Positions 1-8,718 of a stretch of 64,000 nt of DNA are shown piece by piece. The DNA comes from Thiosocius sp963736445 (GTDB lineage: Bacteria > Pseudomonadota > Gammaproteobacteria > Chromatiales > Chromatiaceae), in contig CAVTOY010000009.1 of NCBI GenBank assembly GCA_963736445.1, positions 186,001 to 250,000 on the forward strand, given 5' to 3'. Position 1 is the first letter of the stretch; every line of letters begins with the position of its first letter. Made by a program: the position numbers and the translations under genes. The notes beneath the pieces were generated by a model that saw only the letters and a list, made by a program, of their open reading frames with translations, had not been told where the DNA came from and made no database searches.

Positions 1-218
1 CCGACCTCGGCGGATCCGACAACCTCAAGCTCTTCGTCGGCCATGGCGCCGCGTTTCGCCATGCCGCCTTTCACCTCGGGATACTGGAATATACGCAGAT
101 CGCCCAACTCAGCATGCATCATGCCCGCCCCCTCTATTTCGAGTATCTGGGGGACAGCTGGCGACATCTGAGCGGCGCGTGGAAGGTACGCGACGGCAAC
201 ACAGAATTTGCGGACTAA
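1..218 (+). CDS. C-terminal fragment of an unidentified protein
   Basis: The window opens inside an open frame whose first full codon is at base 3; about 72 codons are visible before a TAA stop at 216-218. The visible end is rich in His and aromatic residues (FVGHGAAFRHAAFHLG, then SMHHARPLYFEYLGDSW) and finishes in an acidic tail. I do not recognise the family. It runs in the same direction as the metallophosphoesterase that follows within about 70 bases, so the two are probably co-transcribed. The true start lies outside the window. Confidence 0.55.
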   Translation, partial: DLGGSDNLKLFVGHGAAFRHAAFHLGILEYTQIAQLSMHHARPLYFEYLGDSWRHLSGAWKVRDGNTEFAD

Positions 219-285
219 CCGATTGCTTTTCATCGAACGGAAACATGGATGCAATAAAAGGAGAGCTCTGTCTCAGCGCCGAATT

Positions 286-1653
286 ATGGATATGCCTTCT
301 CCAGACCCCGCTAGCGAGCTACCGGCGTACCGCGGCGCCGAATGGATTCATCGGCGCCTGCCGACTGGCGTCGAGCCCTGGCGGCTCGACAGCCGGTCAT
401 CGCTCGGCTCGGACCGCAGCAATCATCATGCACTCGCCGAGATCCTGCAGACCGCGGTATCGCACAGCCGCTGGCAATGGCCGGATCGGACCATCTATTT
501 TTTCGCCGATCCCCACGCAGACGCCGAGGCCTTCGCCGCCTCACTGGTTGCCTCAGGTGGCGTGCGCAAGACCGGCCCCAGGGCCCGGGATATCTGCCTT
601 ACCGCAGCCGGGCGGAGAGCGGTTTTTGTGATCGGCGGGGACTGTGTCGATAAGGGTCCGAACAACCTAAGCCTGCTGCGTGCGATTCGCGCGCTCAAGG
701 ATCGCGGTGCCAGCGTGAAACTGCTGGCCGGCAATCACGATATGCGTCTGCTTTTGGGATTGCGGTCCTTCGATCTGCAGCGCGACCCGAAGACCGAACA
801 TCTGTTCGTCCGCATGGGCCCGAAGGTCGTGCCGCTGCTGAAAGAGGTATACCGCGAGTACCTGAAGGGCACAGACGCACTGCGCGGCATGCCCGACACC
901 CGGGAGTGCCGGCGTCGCCTCTACCCTTCGGCGCACTGGTTCGACACGTTTCCACAAGTGGCGGGGCGGCTGATGCCGCAACAGACCATCGATCGTGAAC
1001 TGATCCGCATGCGTAAGAAGATCGACGGCTTCGAAGACGCCTGCGCCGACGCCGGTCTGTCACTCCGGGATGTGTATGCCGTCGCCTGCAGATGCCGGGA
1101 GCTCTTCCTGCATCCCGGGGGTGAATTCGCCTGGTTCTTCGACGACATGCAGCTTACCTACCGTGGCGGTTCCTTCCTCTTCATCCATGCAGGGCTCGAC
1201 GATCGAATCGCCTCGCTGATCGAGGAACGCGGCATTGACTATCTGAACTACTTGTTTCGCGAACAGATCCAGCAGGACCTGTTTGAATTCTACTATGGAC
1301 CGCTGGGCAATACCCTGCGCACCAAGTATCGCGACGTCGATATGCCGCTGACACGACGCGGCGTGGAGCGCATCTGCCGCCAGGGCGTGCACGCGATTGC
1401 ACATGGTCACCGCAACCGCATCTGCGGACAGCGCATTATGCTGCGTCACGGCCTGATACATATCGAGAGTGACACCACCATGGACCGAAACTCGCGCGCG
1501 AAAGAGGGCCTGGACCGCTACGGCGCAGGGGTAACCATTGTCGATCCGGCAGGCCAGGTACTCGGGATCAGCACCGACTATCCTTATATTAAGGTCTTCC
1601 AGCCCGAGGCCCTGATTCAATCACCGGCACGGCAATCCCATGCGACAGAGTAA
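286..1653 (+). CDS. Metallophosphoesterase (calcineurin-like) family protein
   Basis: A protein of about 455 residues with the metal-binding motifs of the calcineurin-like phosphoesterase fold in order: D-x-H in FADPHAD (about residue 75), GDCVDKG (about 118), GNHD (about 149), then FIHAGLD and a late HGHRN. These residues normally bind a two-metal centre that hydrolyses phosphoesters. The substrate cannot be told; the arrangement recalls serine/threonine phosphatase-like enzymes, and there is no signal peptide. The ATG at 286 was chosen, but its only good ribosome site (AAGGAG near 258-263) lies far upstream, so a CTG at 268 is possible. The end overlaps the next gene by 14 bases, which points to one operon. 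Confidence 0.82.
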   Translation: MDMPSPDPASELPAYRGAEWIHRRLPTGVEPWRLDSRSSLGSDRSNHHALAEILQTAVSHSRWQWPDRTIYFFADPHADAEAFAASLVASGGVRKTGPRARDICLTAAGRRAVFVIGGDCVDKGPNNLSLLRAIRALKDRGASVKLLAGNHDMRLLLGLRSFDLQRDPKTEHLFVRMGPKVVPLLKEVYREYLKGTDALRGMPDTRECRRRLYPSAHWFDTFPQVAGRLMPQQTIDRELIRMRKKIDGFEDACADAGLSLRDVYAVACRCRELFLHPGGEFAWFFDDMQLTYRGGSFLFIHAGLDDRIASLIEERGIDYLNYLFREQIQQDLFEFYYGPLGNTLRTKYRDVDMPLTRRGVERICRQGVHAIAHGHRNRICGQRIMLRHGLIHIESDTTMDRNSRAKEGLDRYGAGVTIVDPAGQVLGISTDYPYIKVFQPEALIQSPARQSHATE

Positions 1654-1906
1654 GAACAGCTTTAGACACGAATCCCTGCAGGATGCCAAGACGATTCAGG
1701 ATATCTTGAAGGCAGTCACCAAAGGCATCGCCAAGGGCAGGCTGTCATTTTGCGACGAAGACGGCGAGATCGTCATGCAGCCAAACGGGCTGCTGAACCT
1801 GAAAGTGACGGCGAGCCAGGAAGACATGCGTAATCGCATTACGCTGCGCATCACCTGGCAGGAAGAAGAGCAGGTAACGTCAAAAAAGCCGCTGACAGTC
1901 GATTGA
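1640..1906 (+). CDS. Amphi-Trp domain protein
   Basis: An 88-residue protein matching the small amphi-Trp family. It has an N-terminal helix (QDAKTIQDILKAVTKGIAKG), a short strand region ending in a hydrophobic QPNGLLNLKVTA stretch, and then LRITWQEEEQ with the typical tryptophan near the C-terminus. Members are short conserved bacterial proteins of unknown function. It overlaps the end of the metallophosphoesterase, suggesting translational coupling, and is followed within 36 bases by another small gene in the same direction. The assignment rests on size and pattern, and no role is inferred. Confidence 0.6.
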   Translation: MRQSKNSFRHESLQDAKTIQDILKAVTKGIAKGRLSFCDEDGEIVMQPNGLLNLKVTASQEDMRNRITLRITWQEEEQVTSKKPLTVD

Positions 1907-1942
1907 GCTGGCAGCTCGTCGCATCAACGAGGACATACGCCC

Positions 1943-2278
1943 ATGGTACCGATCGAATATCGTGTTGTTGGAGAAGAAGACTACGCGCTCACCATCAGCA
2001 TCGACAGCCGCGGCGAGTATGTGGTCGATAGCGGCACCTATACCAGCGAGCCGCCGCGCAAGGGGCAGCTGGGCGAGGCGCAGGAACAGGGCCTGATCGG
2101 GGCGATCAAGGCACTGGGCCTGCCTCGCGCACACCCACTGCCCGAAGGCGTGACCGCCTTCGAGGCGCAATTGACAGTCGGCGAACCGGGTGAAGAGGCC
2201 CGCTACGTGTTTTGGGAAGGCGCGCTCGAAGAGGACGAGAAGCTCCGCACCCTCATTCGGCAATTGGAACTCTTGTGA
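1943..2278 (+). CDS. Conserved-looking hypothetical protein, 111 aa
   Basis: A soluble acidic protein without signal peptide or membrane segment. It starts at an ATG preceded by GAGGA about 10 bases upstream. The sequence alternates strand-like stretches (IEYRVVGEEDYALTISID; ARYVFWEGALEE), suggesting a small beta-rich fold. I do not recognise the family. It is the last gene of the run that begins before base 1, and a GC-rich hairpin follows directly after its stop codon. Confidence 0.55.
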   Translation: MVPIEYRVVGEEDYALTISIDSRGEYVVDSGTYTSEPPRKGQLGEAQEQGLIGAIKALGLPRAHPLPEGVTAFEAQLTVGEPGEEARYVFWEGALEEDEKLRTLIRQLELL

Positions 2279-2279
2279 T

Positions 2280-2299
2280 CCGCCGCGGCTTCGCGGCGG
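2280..2299 (+). terminator. GC hairpin after the 1-2278 gene run
   Basis: CCGCCGCG and CGCGGCGG form a perfect 8-bp stem with a GCTT loop, starting two bases after the stop codon of the preceding gene. No T-run follows, so it is either a Rho-dependent end or an mRNA-stabilising hairpin rather than a classical intrinsic terminator. Confidence 0.4.
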
Positions 2300-2781
2300 C
2301 CAGGCATGCCATCGGCGACGCCTGACGACGTTCCTCGGGCCCATTGTTTGCGCGTCCTGGCTGACCTGAACATAACCAGTCTAACGGCATCGAGCGGGCA
2401 AAGAGAGTCGCATACCGCGCCCCCCGGAGTGCCGCTGAGATAGCCTCTGCGGCGCAGAATTATGGCGAAACAGCGTCCGGTGAGCCGCACATCGGGGCCG
2501 CCCGCCCCCGCCCCAGCCCTACCGCTGAGGCGGCAATCTTCCGCCCGACGTGCTTCGGCCCCGGAAATCTGGCCGAACGCGAGATTTTCCCCAGCTTGGT
2601 CATGGCGTTGCCGCGCCTCTCAGTGGCATACTACGTCTCGGACTATTGATTCTACCCGGCCGCCGGCGATATTTACGGCATCGATGACGCAGCCCGCCGT
2701 GAGCGCTGGCCGGCCGAATCAACTCAAACCACGAGTCGATCATCGACGACTCGTTATGCTTCCCCATCAACGAGGTGCAAC
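2300..2781. other. Intergenic region before the HiPIP gene
   Basis: About 480 bases with no convincing gene: the frames open here are GC-driven and lack ribosome sites or recognisable motifs. The stretch just before 2782 carries an AGG-type ribosome site (ACGAGGTGCAAC) for the iron-sulfur protein. No clear promoter hexamers were recognised. Confidence 0.4.
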
Positions 2782-3129
2782 ATGAGCAATACACCCATCG
2801 ATCGTAATCGCCGGCAGGCAATCAAACTCATTGCGGGCGGCGTCGTGGCCATTCCGTTAGCCGGGCTTATGACGTCCGGAACCGCTGCGGCCTCTGACCT
2901 GCCGCATGTGACCGAAGACGATCCGATAGCCGTCGGCCTGAAATACAAGAATGACGCGGCCCAGGCGCCAAGGGTCGACAAGCCCGGTGCGCCGGCGGAC
3001 ACGCAAAATTGCGGCAACTGCCAGCTGTTCGCTCAGGGTGACGGGGAATGGCGTGCCTGCCAGATATTCCCGGGCAAGGCCGTCAACACCAACGGCTGGT
3101 GTACCGCCTGGGTGATGAAAGCCGGCTGA
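2782..3129 (+). CDS. High-potential iron-sulfur protein (HiPIP), Tat-exported
   Basis: A 115-residue precursor with a twin-arginine signal (NRRQAIKL, hydrophobic stretch, cleavage near TAAASD) and a mature domain of about 75 residues. Four cysteines in the HiPIP pattern C-x2-C (NCGNCQLF), then ACQIFPGK and NGWCTAW, would bind one [4Fe-4S] cluster. HiPIPs are soluble periplasmic electron carriers between cytochrome bc1 and a photosynthetic reaction centre or terminal oxidase, common in purple sulfur and related sulfur-oxidising gammaproteobacteria. The Tat signal fits a protein exported folded with its cluster. The gene stands alone, convergent with the next gene. Confidence 0.93.
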   Translation: MSNTPIDRNRRQAIKLIAGGVVAIPLAGLMTSGTAAASDLPHVTEDDPIAVGLKYKNDAAQAPRVDKPGAPADTQNCGNCQLFAQGDGEWRACQIFPGKAVNTNGWCTAWVMKAG

Positions 3130-3301
3130 TCCATACCACCGACAGCGCAGGCCAGGGACGGTCTGCGTCGTCATCCCCGCGACTGCGGTCCTCGCGCCGC
3201 AGCGCCGGCTCTCTCATCATTTCCAACACGCGGTCGGTCAACGGGTTTGATTGGCTAGCCTGCCGCCGTGTTTTCACGTCCTCGTGACGGCACTACCGGC
3301 G

Positions 3302-4885
3302 TCAATCGCCCCGCCATTCGACGCTATACAGATCGTGGCGGCGGTCCCGTAGATTCTGCACCGTACCGCTGTTGCGTGCCATCTGAAGGGTTTCCGGCCG
3401 CAAGTCGGCGAACGCCACCATCTCCACATTCGGCGTGGTATCTGCGGCAACGCCGTCGCGCGCGAACGGGAAGTCGCATGGTGTCAGGATGCAGCTCTGC
3501 GCATACTGAATGTCCATGTTCGACACCCCCGGCAGGTTGCCCACATTGCCGGCCATAACGACGTAGATCTGATTCTCTACCGCACGCGCCTGACAGCAAT
3601 AGCGAACCCGCATGTAGGACTGGCGCTCGTCGGTGCAGAACGGCACAAACAGGATCTGCGCGCCCTGGTCCACCAAGTGGCGCGTCAGCTCAGGGAACTC
3701 CGAGTCATAGCAGATCAAGACGCCGATCGGACCGCAGTCGGTGTCGATCGCATGCAGCGAACGGCCGCCTTCGATGTTCCACCAATACACCTCGTTCGGC
3801 GTTGGGTGGATCTTGGGCTGCTCGTGCACGGCGCCGTCGCGCAGGAAGATATAGGCGATATTCTCGACCCGACCGTTGGGCATATGCGTTGGGTGTGAAC
3901 CGCCGATGATGTTGATGTTGTAGCGGATAGCCATGTCGCGCAGCGCCTCCTTGAACTGCGGCGTGTGCTCGCTCAGGGCCTCGATCGACTGGGCAGGGGT
4001 CAGCTGCTGGTCCTCAATCGACAGCACCTGCAGTACGAACATCTCTGGAAACACCACGAAATCGCCCTTGTAGTCTGCCACCACGTCCACAAAGTACTCG
4101 ATCAGTGATAGGAACTCCTCGAACGATTTCACGCGGCGCTGTTTGTACTGTACCGCCCCGACGCGAATGGAGTCCGGCGGGCGGCTTCCATAGCGCTTCT
4201 TGCGACCGGCCAGCAGTTCGTGATCTACCTTGGGATTGTGCCAGACCAGGTGCACCGCATAGCCGAGCGAGTCGCGGTCGGAGGCCATATAGTGGGGAAT
4301 AATGCCGATCACCTCGAAGCCATTGCGTAACTGGAACGACAGCACCGGGTCCTTCAGCTTCTTCTCGACCACCTGTTCGACATAGTCTTCGACGCTGTCG
4401 CCCTTCTTGAGCCGCCGCCGCAGCGTCGGCAGTCGGCCGGCAAACACAATGCCCTTCAGCCCCAAGGTCTCACACAGCCGCTTGCGTTCGTTGTACAGCC
4501 GTTGACCAATCCGATAGCCGCGGTATTCCGGGTCGACACAGACCTCCATACCGTACAGCCAGCCACCTTGCGGATTGTGACGAGAGGCGTAGCCGTTGCC
4601 GGTGATCTCGACCCAGGTGTGTGACTTCAGCCCAACCGCCTCGGTGACCTGAAAGGTGGCGCAATATCCGACTACCTGCTCATCGACGACTGCGACGAAC
4701 TGGCCATCCGGAAAATTGTTGATCTGGCCCCGTAGGGATCCCTTCGAATAACCGTGCATGCCGCTGGCGCTGTAGACGCGTTGGGTAAGGTCCGCTATCG
4801 CAGGGATATCGTCCAACCCAGCGTTGCGAACATGAAGACGGCTCCGGGGGTTTTCCAGTGCGGCTGGGGGATGATGCTCGGTCAT
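3302..4885 (-). CDS. GNAT acetyltransferase / carbon-nitrogen hydrolase fusion
   Basis: A 527-residue two-domain protein. The N-terminal 200 residues are a GNAT acetyltransferase (RNAGLDDIPAIADLTQRVY; acetyl-CoA loop region PEYRGYRIGQRLYNERK). The C-terminal 290 residues are a nitrilase-superfamily amidohydrolase with the Glu in FPEMFV, Lys in QPKIHPTPNE and nucleophile Cys in LICYDSEFPE. This fusion is a known conserved bacterial family of uncertain substrate. The ATG at 4885 was chosen because GGAG sits about 5 bases upstream; an in-frame GTG at 4891 overlaps that ribosome site. No neighbouring gene explains its role. Confidence 0.85.
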   Translation of the reverse strand: MTEHHPPAALENPRSRLHVRNAGLDDIPAIADLTQRVYSASGMHGYSKGSLRGQINNFPDGQFVAVVDEQVVGYCATFQVTEAVGLKSHTWVEITGNGYASRHNPQGGWLYGMEVCVDPEYRGYRIGQRLYNERKRLCETLGLKGIVFAGRLPTLRRRLKKGDSVEDYVEQVVEKKLKDPVLSFQLRNGFEVIGIIPHYMASDRDSLGYAVHLVWHNPKVDHELLAGRKKRYGSRPPDSIRVGAVQYKQRRVKSFEEFLSLIEYFVDVVADYKGDFVVFPEMFVLQVLSIEDQQLTPAQSIEALSEHTPQFKEALRDMAIRYNINIIGGSHPTHMPNGRVENIAYIFLRDGAVHEQPKIHPTPNEVYWWNIEGGRSLHAIDTDCGPIGVLICYDSEFPELTRHLVDQGAQILFVPFCTDERQSYMRVRYCCQARAVENQIYVVMAGNVGNLPGVSNMDIQYAQSCILTPCDFPFARDGVAADTTPNVEMVAFADLRPETLQMARNSGTVQNLRDRRHDLYSVEWRGD

Positions 4886-5401
4886 GGTCACTCCGGGATT
4901 GTGTGTCGCGATGCGCGCCAGGTCCGAAGAGTTTACCTAAATCTGTCTCAGTTATAGCCACGATTCTGCACCAGTCGATCATGGGCCACACCGCAGAATT
5001 CGATAGGGCGACGGTGACTCTGCTTTCTCTCGGGTCGCATGCTGGGGGAGTGCCGCACATCCGTCCACACTGCGTGAGTGCCCCGTTGAAGACTTGTTTC
5101 TCAGATGCACGAAGCGCAGTCTATGGCATTGAGGCAGACCGATATCCGCGTTCGATCGCGCGGCCGGTTGCCGGGTGGACTCTCGCAAAATACAGGCAGC
5201 CTGCCGGACTTGACCGTTTGCGGCGAAAATTTGCTGGGAGTACATGAAATCAGATGATCGTCTGAGGAGAATAGCCCGGCTATTTGACGAAGAGGATAAG
5301 CGCAGCTGATCGCTATCTACGTATTTGCAGCCAAACAGCGTTAAGTCCGACAGGCTGCTAGGTTTATGCTTCCTCTCCGCTACCAATGGACAAGCTTTCC
5401 C
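4886..5401. other. Divergent intergenic region
   Basis: About 515 bases between the GNAT-nitrilase gene (leftward) and the transglutaminase pair (rightward). It should hold both promoters. Short AT-rich patches are present near 4935-4960 and 5215-5240, but no convincing -35/-10 pair or operator was recognised and no open frame here looks coding. Confidence 0.35.
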
Positions 5402-6193
5402 ATGTGGCTCCGTACAAGCTGCGATTTCTTATTCGACATCACGTTGCCGGTACCCTTTGTATTGATGCTGAGGCCACGCAGCGGCGCGCAGCAGTGGGTC
5501 GCGCGCGAGGAATATCGACTGGCGCCAAGCGTACCTGTTTTCGAGTTTACCGATGACTACGGCAACCTCTGCCAACGGCTGATCGCCCCCGCCGGGACCT
5601 TTCAGGTGCGCACCAGTGCCGAGGTGATGATTGCCGACAGCATCGACCAGGCTTTTGGGGCGCCGTTCGTCGAAGTTCAGAATCTGCCGGATGCGGTACT
5701 CAGTTACCTGTTGCCAAGTCGTTACTGCGAATCGGACCGCTTTCATCAGATGGCGACTGAAATCACGCTGGGCCAGAGTCCAGGCTACAACCAGGTAGCG
5801 GCTATCGTCGACTGGCTGCGCAAGATCATCAGCTATCGCCCGGGCAGTAGTGACGTTCCGCTCTCCGCGGTAGAGGTCAATGCCCGTCAAGTGGGAGTCT
5901 GCCGGGACCTGTCGCACCTCGGCATCGCGCTGTGTCGCAGCCTGAGCATTCCTGCCCGGATGGTCGTGGGCTACCTCTATGGATTGCAACCCATGGACCT
6001 GCACGCCTGGTTCGAGGCCTATGTCGGCGGCCGCTGGTATACCTTCGACCCGACACAGCAGACACCCACAGGCGGCTACGTGGCCGTCGGTTACGGCCGC
6101 GATGCCGCCGATGTGGCCGTCTACAATCAGTTCGGCCCCGCAGTCTATCCGACGACACAGACTGTACGCGTCGACCGCATGCAGACAAGCTGA
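5402..6193 (+). CDS. Transglutaminase-like cysteine protease
   Basis: A 263-residue protein of the bacterial transglutaminase-like superfamily. The catalytic triad is visible: Cys in GVCRDLSHL, His in DLHAWFEAY and Asp in TFDPTQ. The N-terminal 100 residues (SCDFLFDI, FVLMLRPRSGAQQWVAREEY) form the beta-domain usual for these proteins. Such proteins are cytosolic peptidases or amidases of unclear substrate, often found in pairs as here. I chose the ATG at 5402, where similarity to the family begins, rather than one 12 codons upstream; neither has a strong ribosome site. The second gene follows after 27 bases. Confidence 0.85.
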   Translation: MWLRTSCDFLFDITLPVPFVLMLRPRSGAQQWVAREEYRLAPSVPVFEFTDDYGNLCQRLIAPAGTFQVRTSAEVMIADSIDQAFGAPFVEVQNLPDAVLSYLLPSRYCESDRFHQMATEITLGQSPGYNQVAAIVDWLRKIISYRPGSSDVPLSAVEVNARQVGVCRDLSHLGIALCRSLSIPARMVVGYLYGLQPMDLHAWFEAYVGGRWYTFDPTQQTPTGGYVAVGYGRDAADVAVYNQFGPAVYPTTQTVRVDRMQTS

Positions 6194-6220
6194 CACAGGT
6201 CTCGAGCGGAGCTTCTGGAC

Positions 6221-7066
6221 ATGCACTTCACCATTCGACATCACACCCGCTATCGCTATTCACAGCCGGTGCGGCTCGGTCCCCAGCAACTGCGCTTCCA
6301 CCCGCGCGACGATGGCGCGCAAAGGGTGCTCGAGCATCACCTCACCATCCGTCCGCAGCCGCTGGGTTTTAATGAGCACATCGATCTCGAGAACAATCGA
6401 GTAACCGAGGTCTGGTTCACACAAGAAACGGATCATCTCGATATCGACGTCAACATGCGGGTCGAGACCTTGCGACAGAATGCATTTGATTTCATCATGG
6501 CCCCGGAGGCAGTGACGCTACCGATGGCCGCAACGTCTGATCGTGTCCCTGCGCGGGCCTATCTCGAGCGCGCCACGGTTGACGATACCGTCGACACATT
6601 TGCCGCCGAACTCAGCTCGGCGGCTCAACACGACACGCTGCGTTTCCTCGATGGACTTAATCACCGGCTGTTCGCCGAGTTCAGCCATATCTATCGTGAT
6701 ACCGGGGCGCCGCAGAGCCCGGCGTTTACGCTGCACAGTCGCAACGGTGCCTGTCGGGATCTGACGGTCTTGTTCGTCGACTGCTGTCGGGCAGAGGGCA
6801 TTCCCGCACGCTTCGCCAGCGGCTACCAGCGCGGCGACCTCCAGCTTGAACGACGCCACCTGCACGCTTGGCCGGAGGTATATCTCCCAGGCGCCGGATG
6901 GCGCGGCTTCGACCCCACCCACGGACAGGCCATAGCGAACACGCATGTGACCATTGCCGCCGCAGCGGACGCGCGGGACACCATGCCGGTGAGCGGCGCG
7001 TTCCAGGGGGCCGGTGCGACCAGCACACTGGACTATGGCGTAGAGATCGACGTGACGGAGGATTGA
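6221..7066 (+). CDS. Transglutaminase family protein with bacterial N-terminal domain
   Basis: A 281-residue protein. The N-terminus (MHFTIRHHTRYRYSQPVRLG, HHLTIRPQP) is the beta-sandwich domain typical of bacterial transglutaminase-like proteins. The core follows with catalytic Cys in NGACRDLTVLFVDCCR, His in RHLHAWPEVY and Asp in GFDPTHG. It is in tandem with the preceding paralogue and probably co-transcribed with it. The family is widespread, with protease or amidase activity presumed and substrates unknown. A MITE-like repeat begins 46 bases downstream. Confidence 0.87.
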   Translation: MHFTIRHHTRYRYSQPVRLGPQQLRFHPRDDGAQRVLEHHLTIRPQPLGFNEHIDLENNRVTEVWFTQETDHLDIDVNMRVETLRQNAFDFIMAPEAVTLPMAATSDRVPARAYLERATVDDTVDTFAAELSSAAQHDTLRFLDGLNHRLFAEFSHIYRDTGAPQSPAFTLHSRNGACRDLTVLFVDCCRAEGIPARFASGYQRGDLQLERRHLHAWPEVYLPGAGWRGFDPTHGQAIANTHVTIAAAADARDTMPVSGAFQGAGATSTLDYGVEIDVTED

Positions 7067-7111
7067 GAGCGATCCGTGATCGGCCAGACGCCGCATTCAG
7101 TCCGGTCGCAT

Positions 7112-7295
7112 CTAGCCTGCAAATCTCACCGTTTTTCGTCGCGAGGGCGTCGAGACGCCGGCATGGCGGGGCGCACGCAGTGAAAGACGGTGAAGGCGTA
7201 GTCGACGCTACGTCGAAGCGGCTGTAGCGAGTACGCCCCGTCAGGGCGAGTGTATCGCCGCCCGCAGCAGGAGATCGGTGAGCTTTGCAGGCTAG
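7112..7295. repeat. 184-bp MITE-like repeat, copy 1
   Basis: The element begins ctagcctgcaaatctcaccg (7112-7131) and ends with its inverted complement at 7276-7295, 19 of 20 bases matching. The interior has the segments gtagtcgac-ctacgtcgaag and tacgccccgtcagggcgag. A second copy of identical length lies at 31902-32085 in the same orientation. No open frame inside looks like a transposase, so this fits a non-autonomous miniature inverted-repeat element moved by a transposase encoded elsewhere. No target duplication was identified. Confidence 0.8.
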
Positions 7296-7906
7296 GACAT
7301 GCACTTAATTCCTATCTGTCGCTGCCCGGCGCGGCTGGCTGTTTGAATGACGGCAGATAGGTGTCAGGATTTTTTCCACAATTACGGAAACTGACGCGGC
7401 GTCCGACGGGGCTAATCTCCTAAGGCGTTGTAATTAAAAAATTATGCAAGATTCGGCGCGCAAATTGCTGGAAATCGGCTGGAGGCAGCCACAAGTCCGC
7501 TTATCTCACCGGGTTTCGTTGCGAGGGCGGCGAGATGAGCGGGCTAGAGGCGGCCCGCCAAGCGCAATCGATAGGAGGAGCAGTGATGGCTATGCCGCTC
7601 GATATCGTCAACCATGGCCCGGGTCAACGCACCGGTCCCCCGCGACGGACGGGAATGAAGAATCCGCCACAGCTTTCCGGTTGTTTCGCGAGGCCCGAAG
7701 AAACGCGATCTTCTTCGACGTGCCTCCCGACATTCCCGCGCTATTACGGCCGGGTCGGTTGAACCTGGTCTGCGACCCGATGCCGCAGCGGACAGCTCGA
7801 CTCCGCAAATCGTGCCGGCGCAGACGTCAGGCAATGGCAGGCCATCCGCCCCCGCGCAGTGGCGGCCTGCGAGCTCTGCGCGCAAGCTCTATCGCAGCAG
7901 TCGAAG
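7296..7906. other. Intergenic stretch with repeat remnant
   Basis: About 610 bases between MITE copy 1 and the HEPN-like gene. It includes an AT-rich patch around 7425-7445 (ttgtaattaaaaaattatgc) that could contain a promoter, a truncated repeat copy near 7501-7536, and several GC-driven open frames without ribosome sites that I do not accept as genes. Confidence 0.4.
7501..7536. repeat. Truncated remnant of the 184-bp repeat
   Basis: Roughly 29 of 36 bases match the left part of the repeat at 7121-7156 (shared core atctcaccg, ttcgt, gcgagggcg, cgaga). The rest of the element is not recognisable, so this looks like an old or partial third copy about 380 bases from copy 1. Confidence 0.5.
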
Positions 7907-8638
7907 ATGATGTCTGCAATGCTTGAAGAACTCGAGGCACAGGCCAGTCAGCTTCTCGACGGCTTCATCGGCCTGAGAGAGACCTATGCCTTGCTCGATC
8001 CAATGCTGTTCCACCGCGAGACCATCTCGAGCCGAGGTTCATTCGGGCAACGCAACGGCTTCCTGATCCTGCGCCGATCCCTGATGCTGGCCTGCGTGCA
8101 GGACATCAGCCGGCTGTGCCTGGATAGCGATGAACACGCCCCGAGCATCCCTCGGCTGATCGCGCAGATCCGCAACCAGCCGCTGCGCGATGAACTCAGG
8201 CGCCGTTACTGCGCCTGGGGTGACGAGCCGGCGCGCACCGAGTCGGATCCTGACATCATCCGCTTACTCGCCGACATAGCAAAAAGAGAACGGACAGCGC
8301 GTGGCGACGAGTTCGATCGGCACTTCGCGCGGCTGTTGACCAGCTGGGACGCGCTTTCGAGCGGGTCCGCGCTTGCCCAATTCTTCACCGTCCGCGACCA
8401 GATGTCTGCGCATACCAAAGACCACTCCGGAAAACACAGATACCAGCTTGTCGACATCACCCGCCTCGGTATCGACCTGACAGGCCTGCAGCCAACCATC
8501 CAGGCAATGCAGGAGCCAGTGGCGCTGATCGGGTTAATGGTTCACGCAGCCGGTTTCTCTTGGGAGTCGTTGAATCACCAACTGGGCAATGCGGCGCAGA
8601 GCTTCTGGACCAGCTTTGATACCCAGGACATGCGCTAG
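7907..8638 (+). CDS. HEPN/AbiU2-like hypothetical protein
   Basis: A protein of about 243 residues, mostly helical, with no signal peptide or membrane segment. Near the C-terminus it has FFTVRDQMSAHTKDH, an R-x5-H arrangement in a helix as in HEPN-type nucleases and the AbiU2-like family. An earlier helix, NGFLILRRSLMLACVQDISRL, also fits that family. HEPN proteins often act as toxins or abortive-infection RNases; activity here is an inference. ATGs at 7907, 7910 and 7919 are all possible, and an in-frame GTG lies upstream. The neighbourhood (MITE, group II intron, broken permease) is accessory in character. Confidence 0.55.
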   Translation: MMSAMLEELEAQASQLLDGFIGLRETYALLDPMLFHRETISSRGSFGQRNGFLILRRSLMLACVQDISRLCLDSDEHAPSIPRLIAQIRNQPLRDELRRRYCAWGDEPARTESDPDIIRLLADIAKRERTARGDEFDRHFARLLTSWDALSSGSALAQFFTVRDQMSAHTKDHSGKHRYQLVDITRLGIDLTGLQPTIQAMQEPVALIGLMVHAAGFSWESLNHQLGNAAQSFWTSFDTQDMR

Positions 8639-8718
8639 TGCCGCCGCGACCGAATGCATCCTTCGCTGGAAGCGAGCGACGACATCACCCCGCGGCCCCT
8701 CCCTATGGCAGCTCAAGC

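Noticed and set aside
179..631. Open frame of 150 codons overlapping the metallophosphoesterase
   Set aside because: It lies in another frame of a clearly conserved gene, has Arg/Pro-rich shadow composition and no ribosome site.
1060..1620. 186-codon frame on the minus strand inside the metallophosphoesterase
   Set aside because: It is antisense to a gene with clear catalytic motifs; no family features are seen.
7444..7926. 160-codon frame upstream of the HEPN-like gene
   Set aside because: Composition is Arg/Pro-rich, no ribosome site, no recognisable motif, and it overlaps the start of a better candidate.
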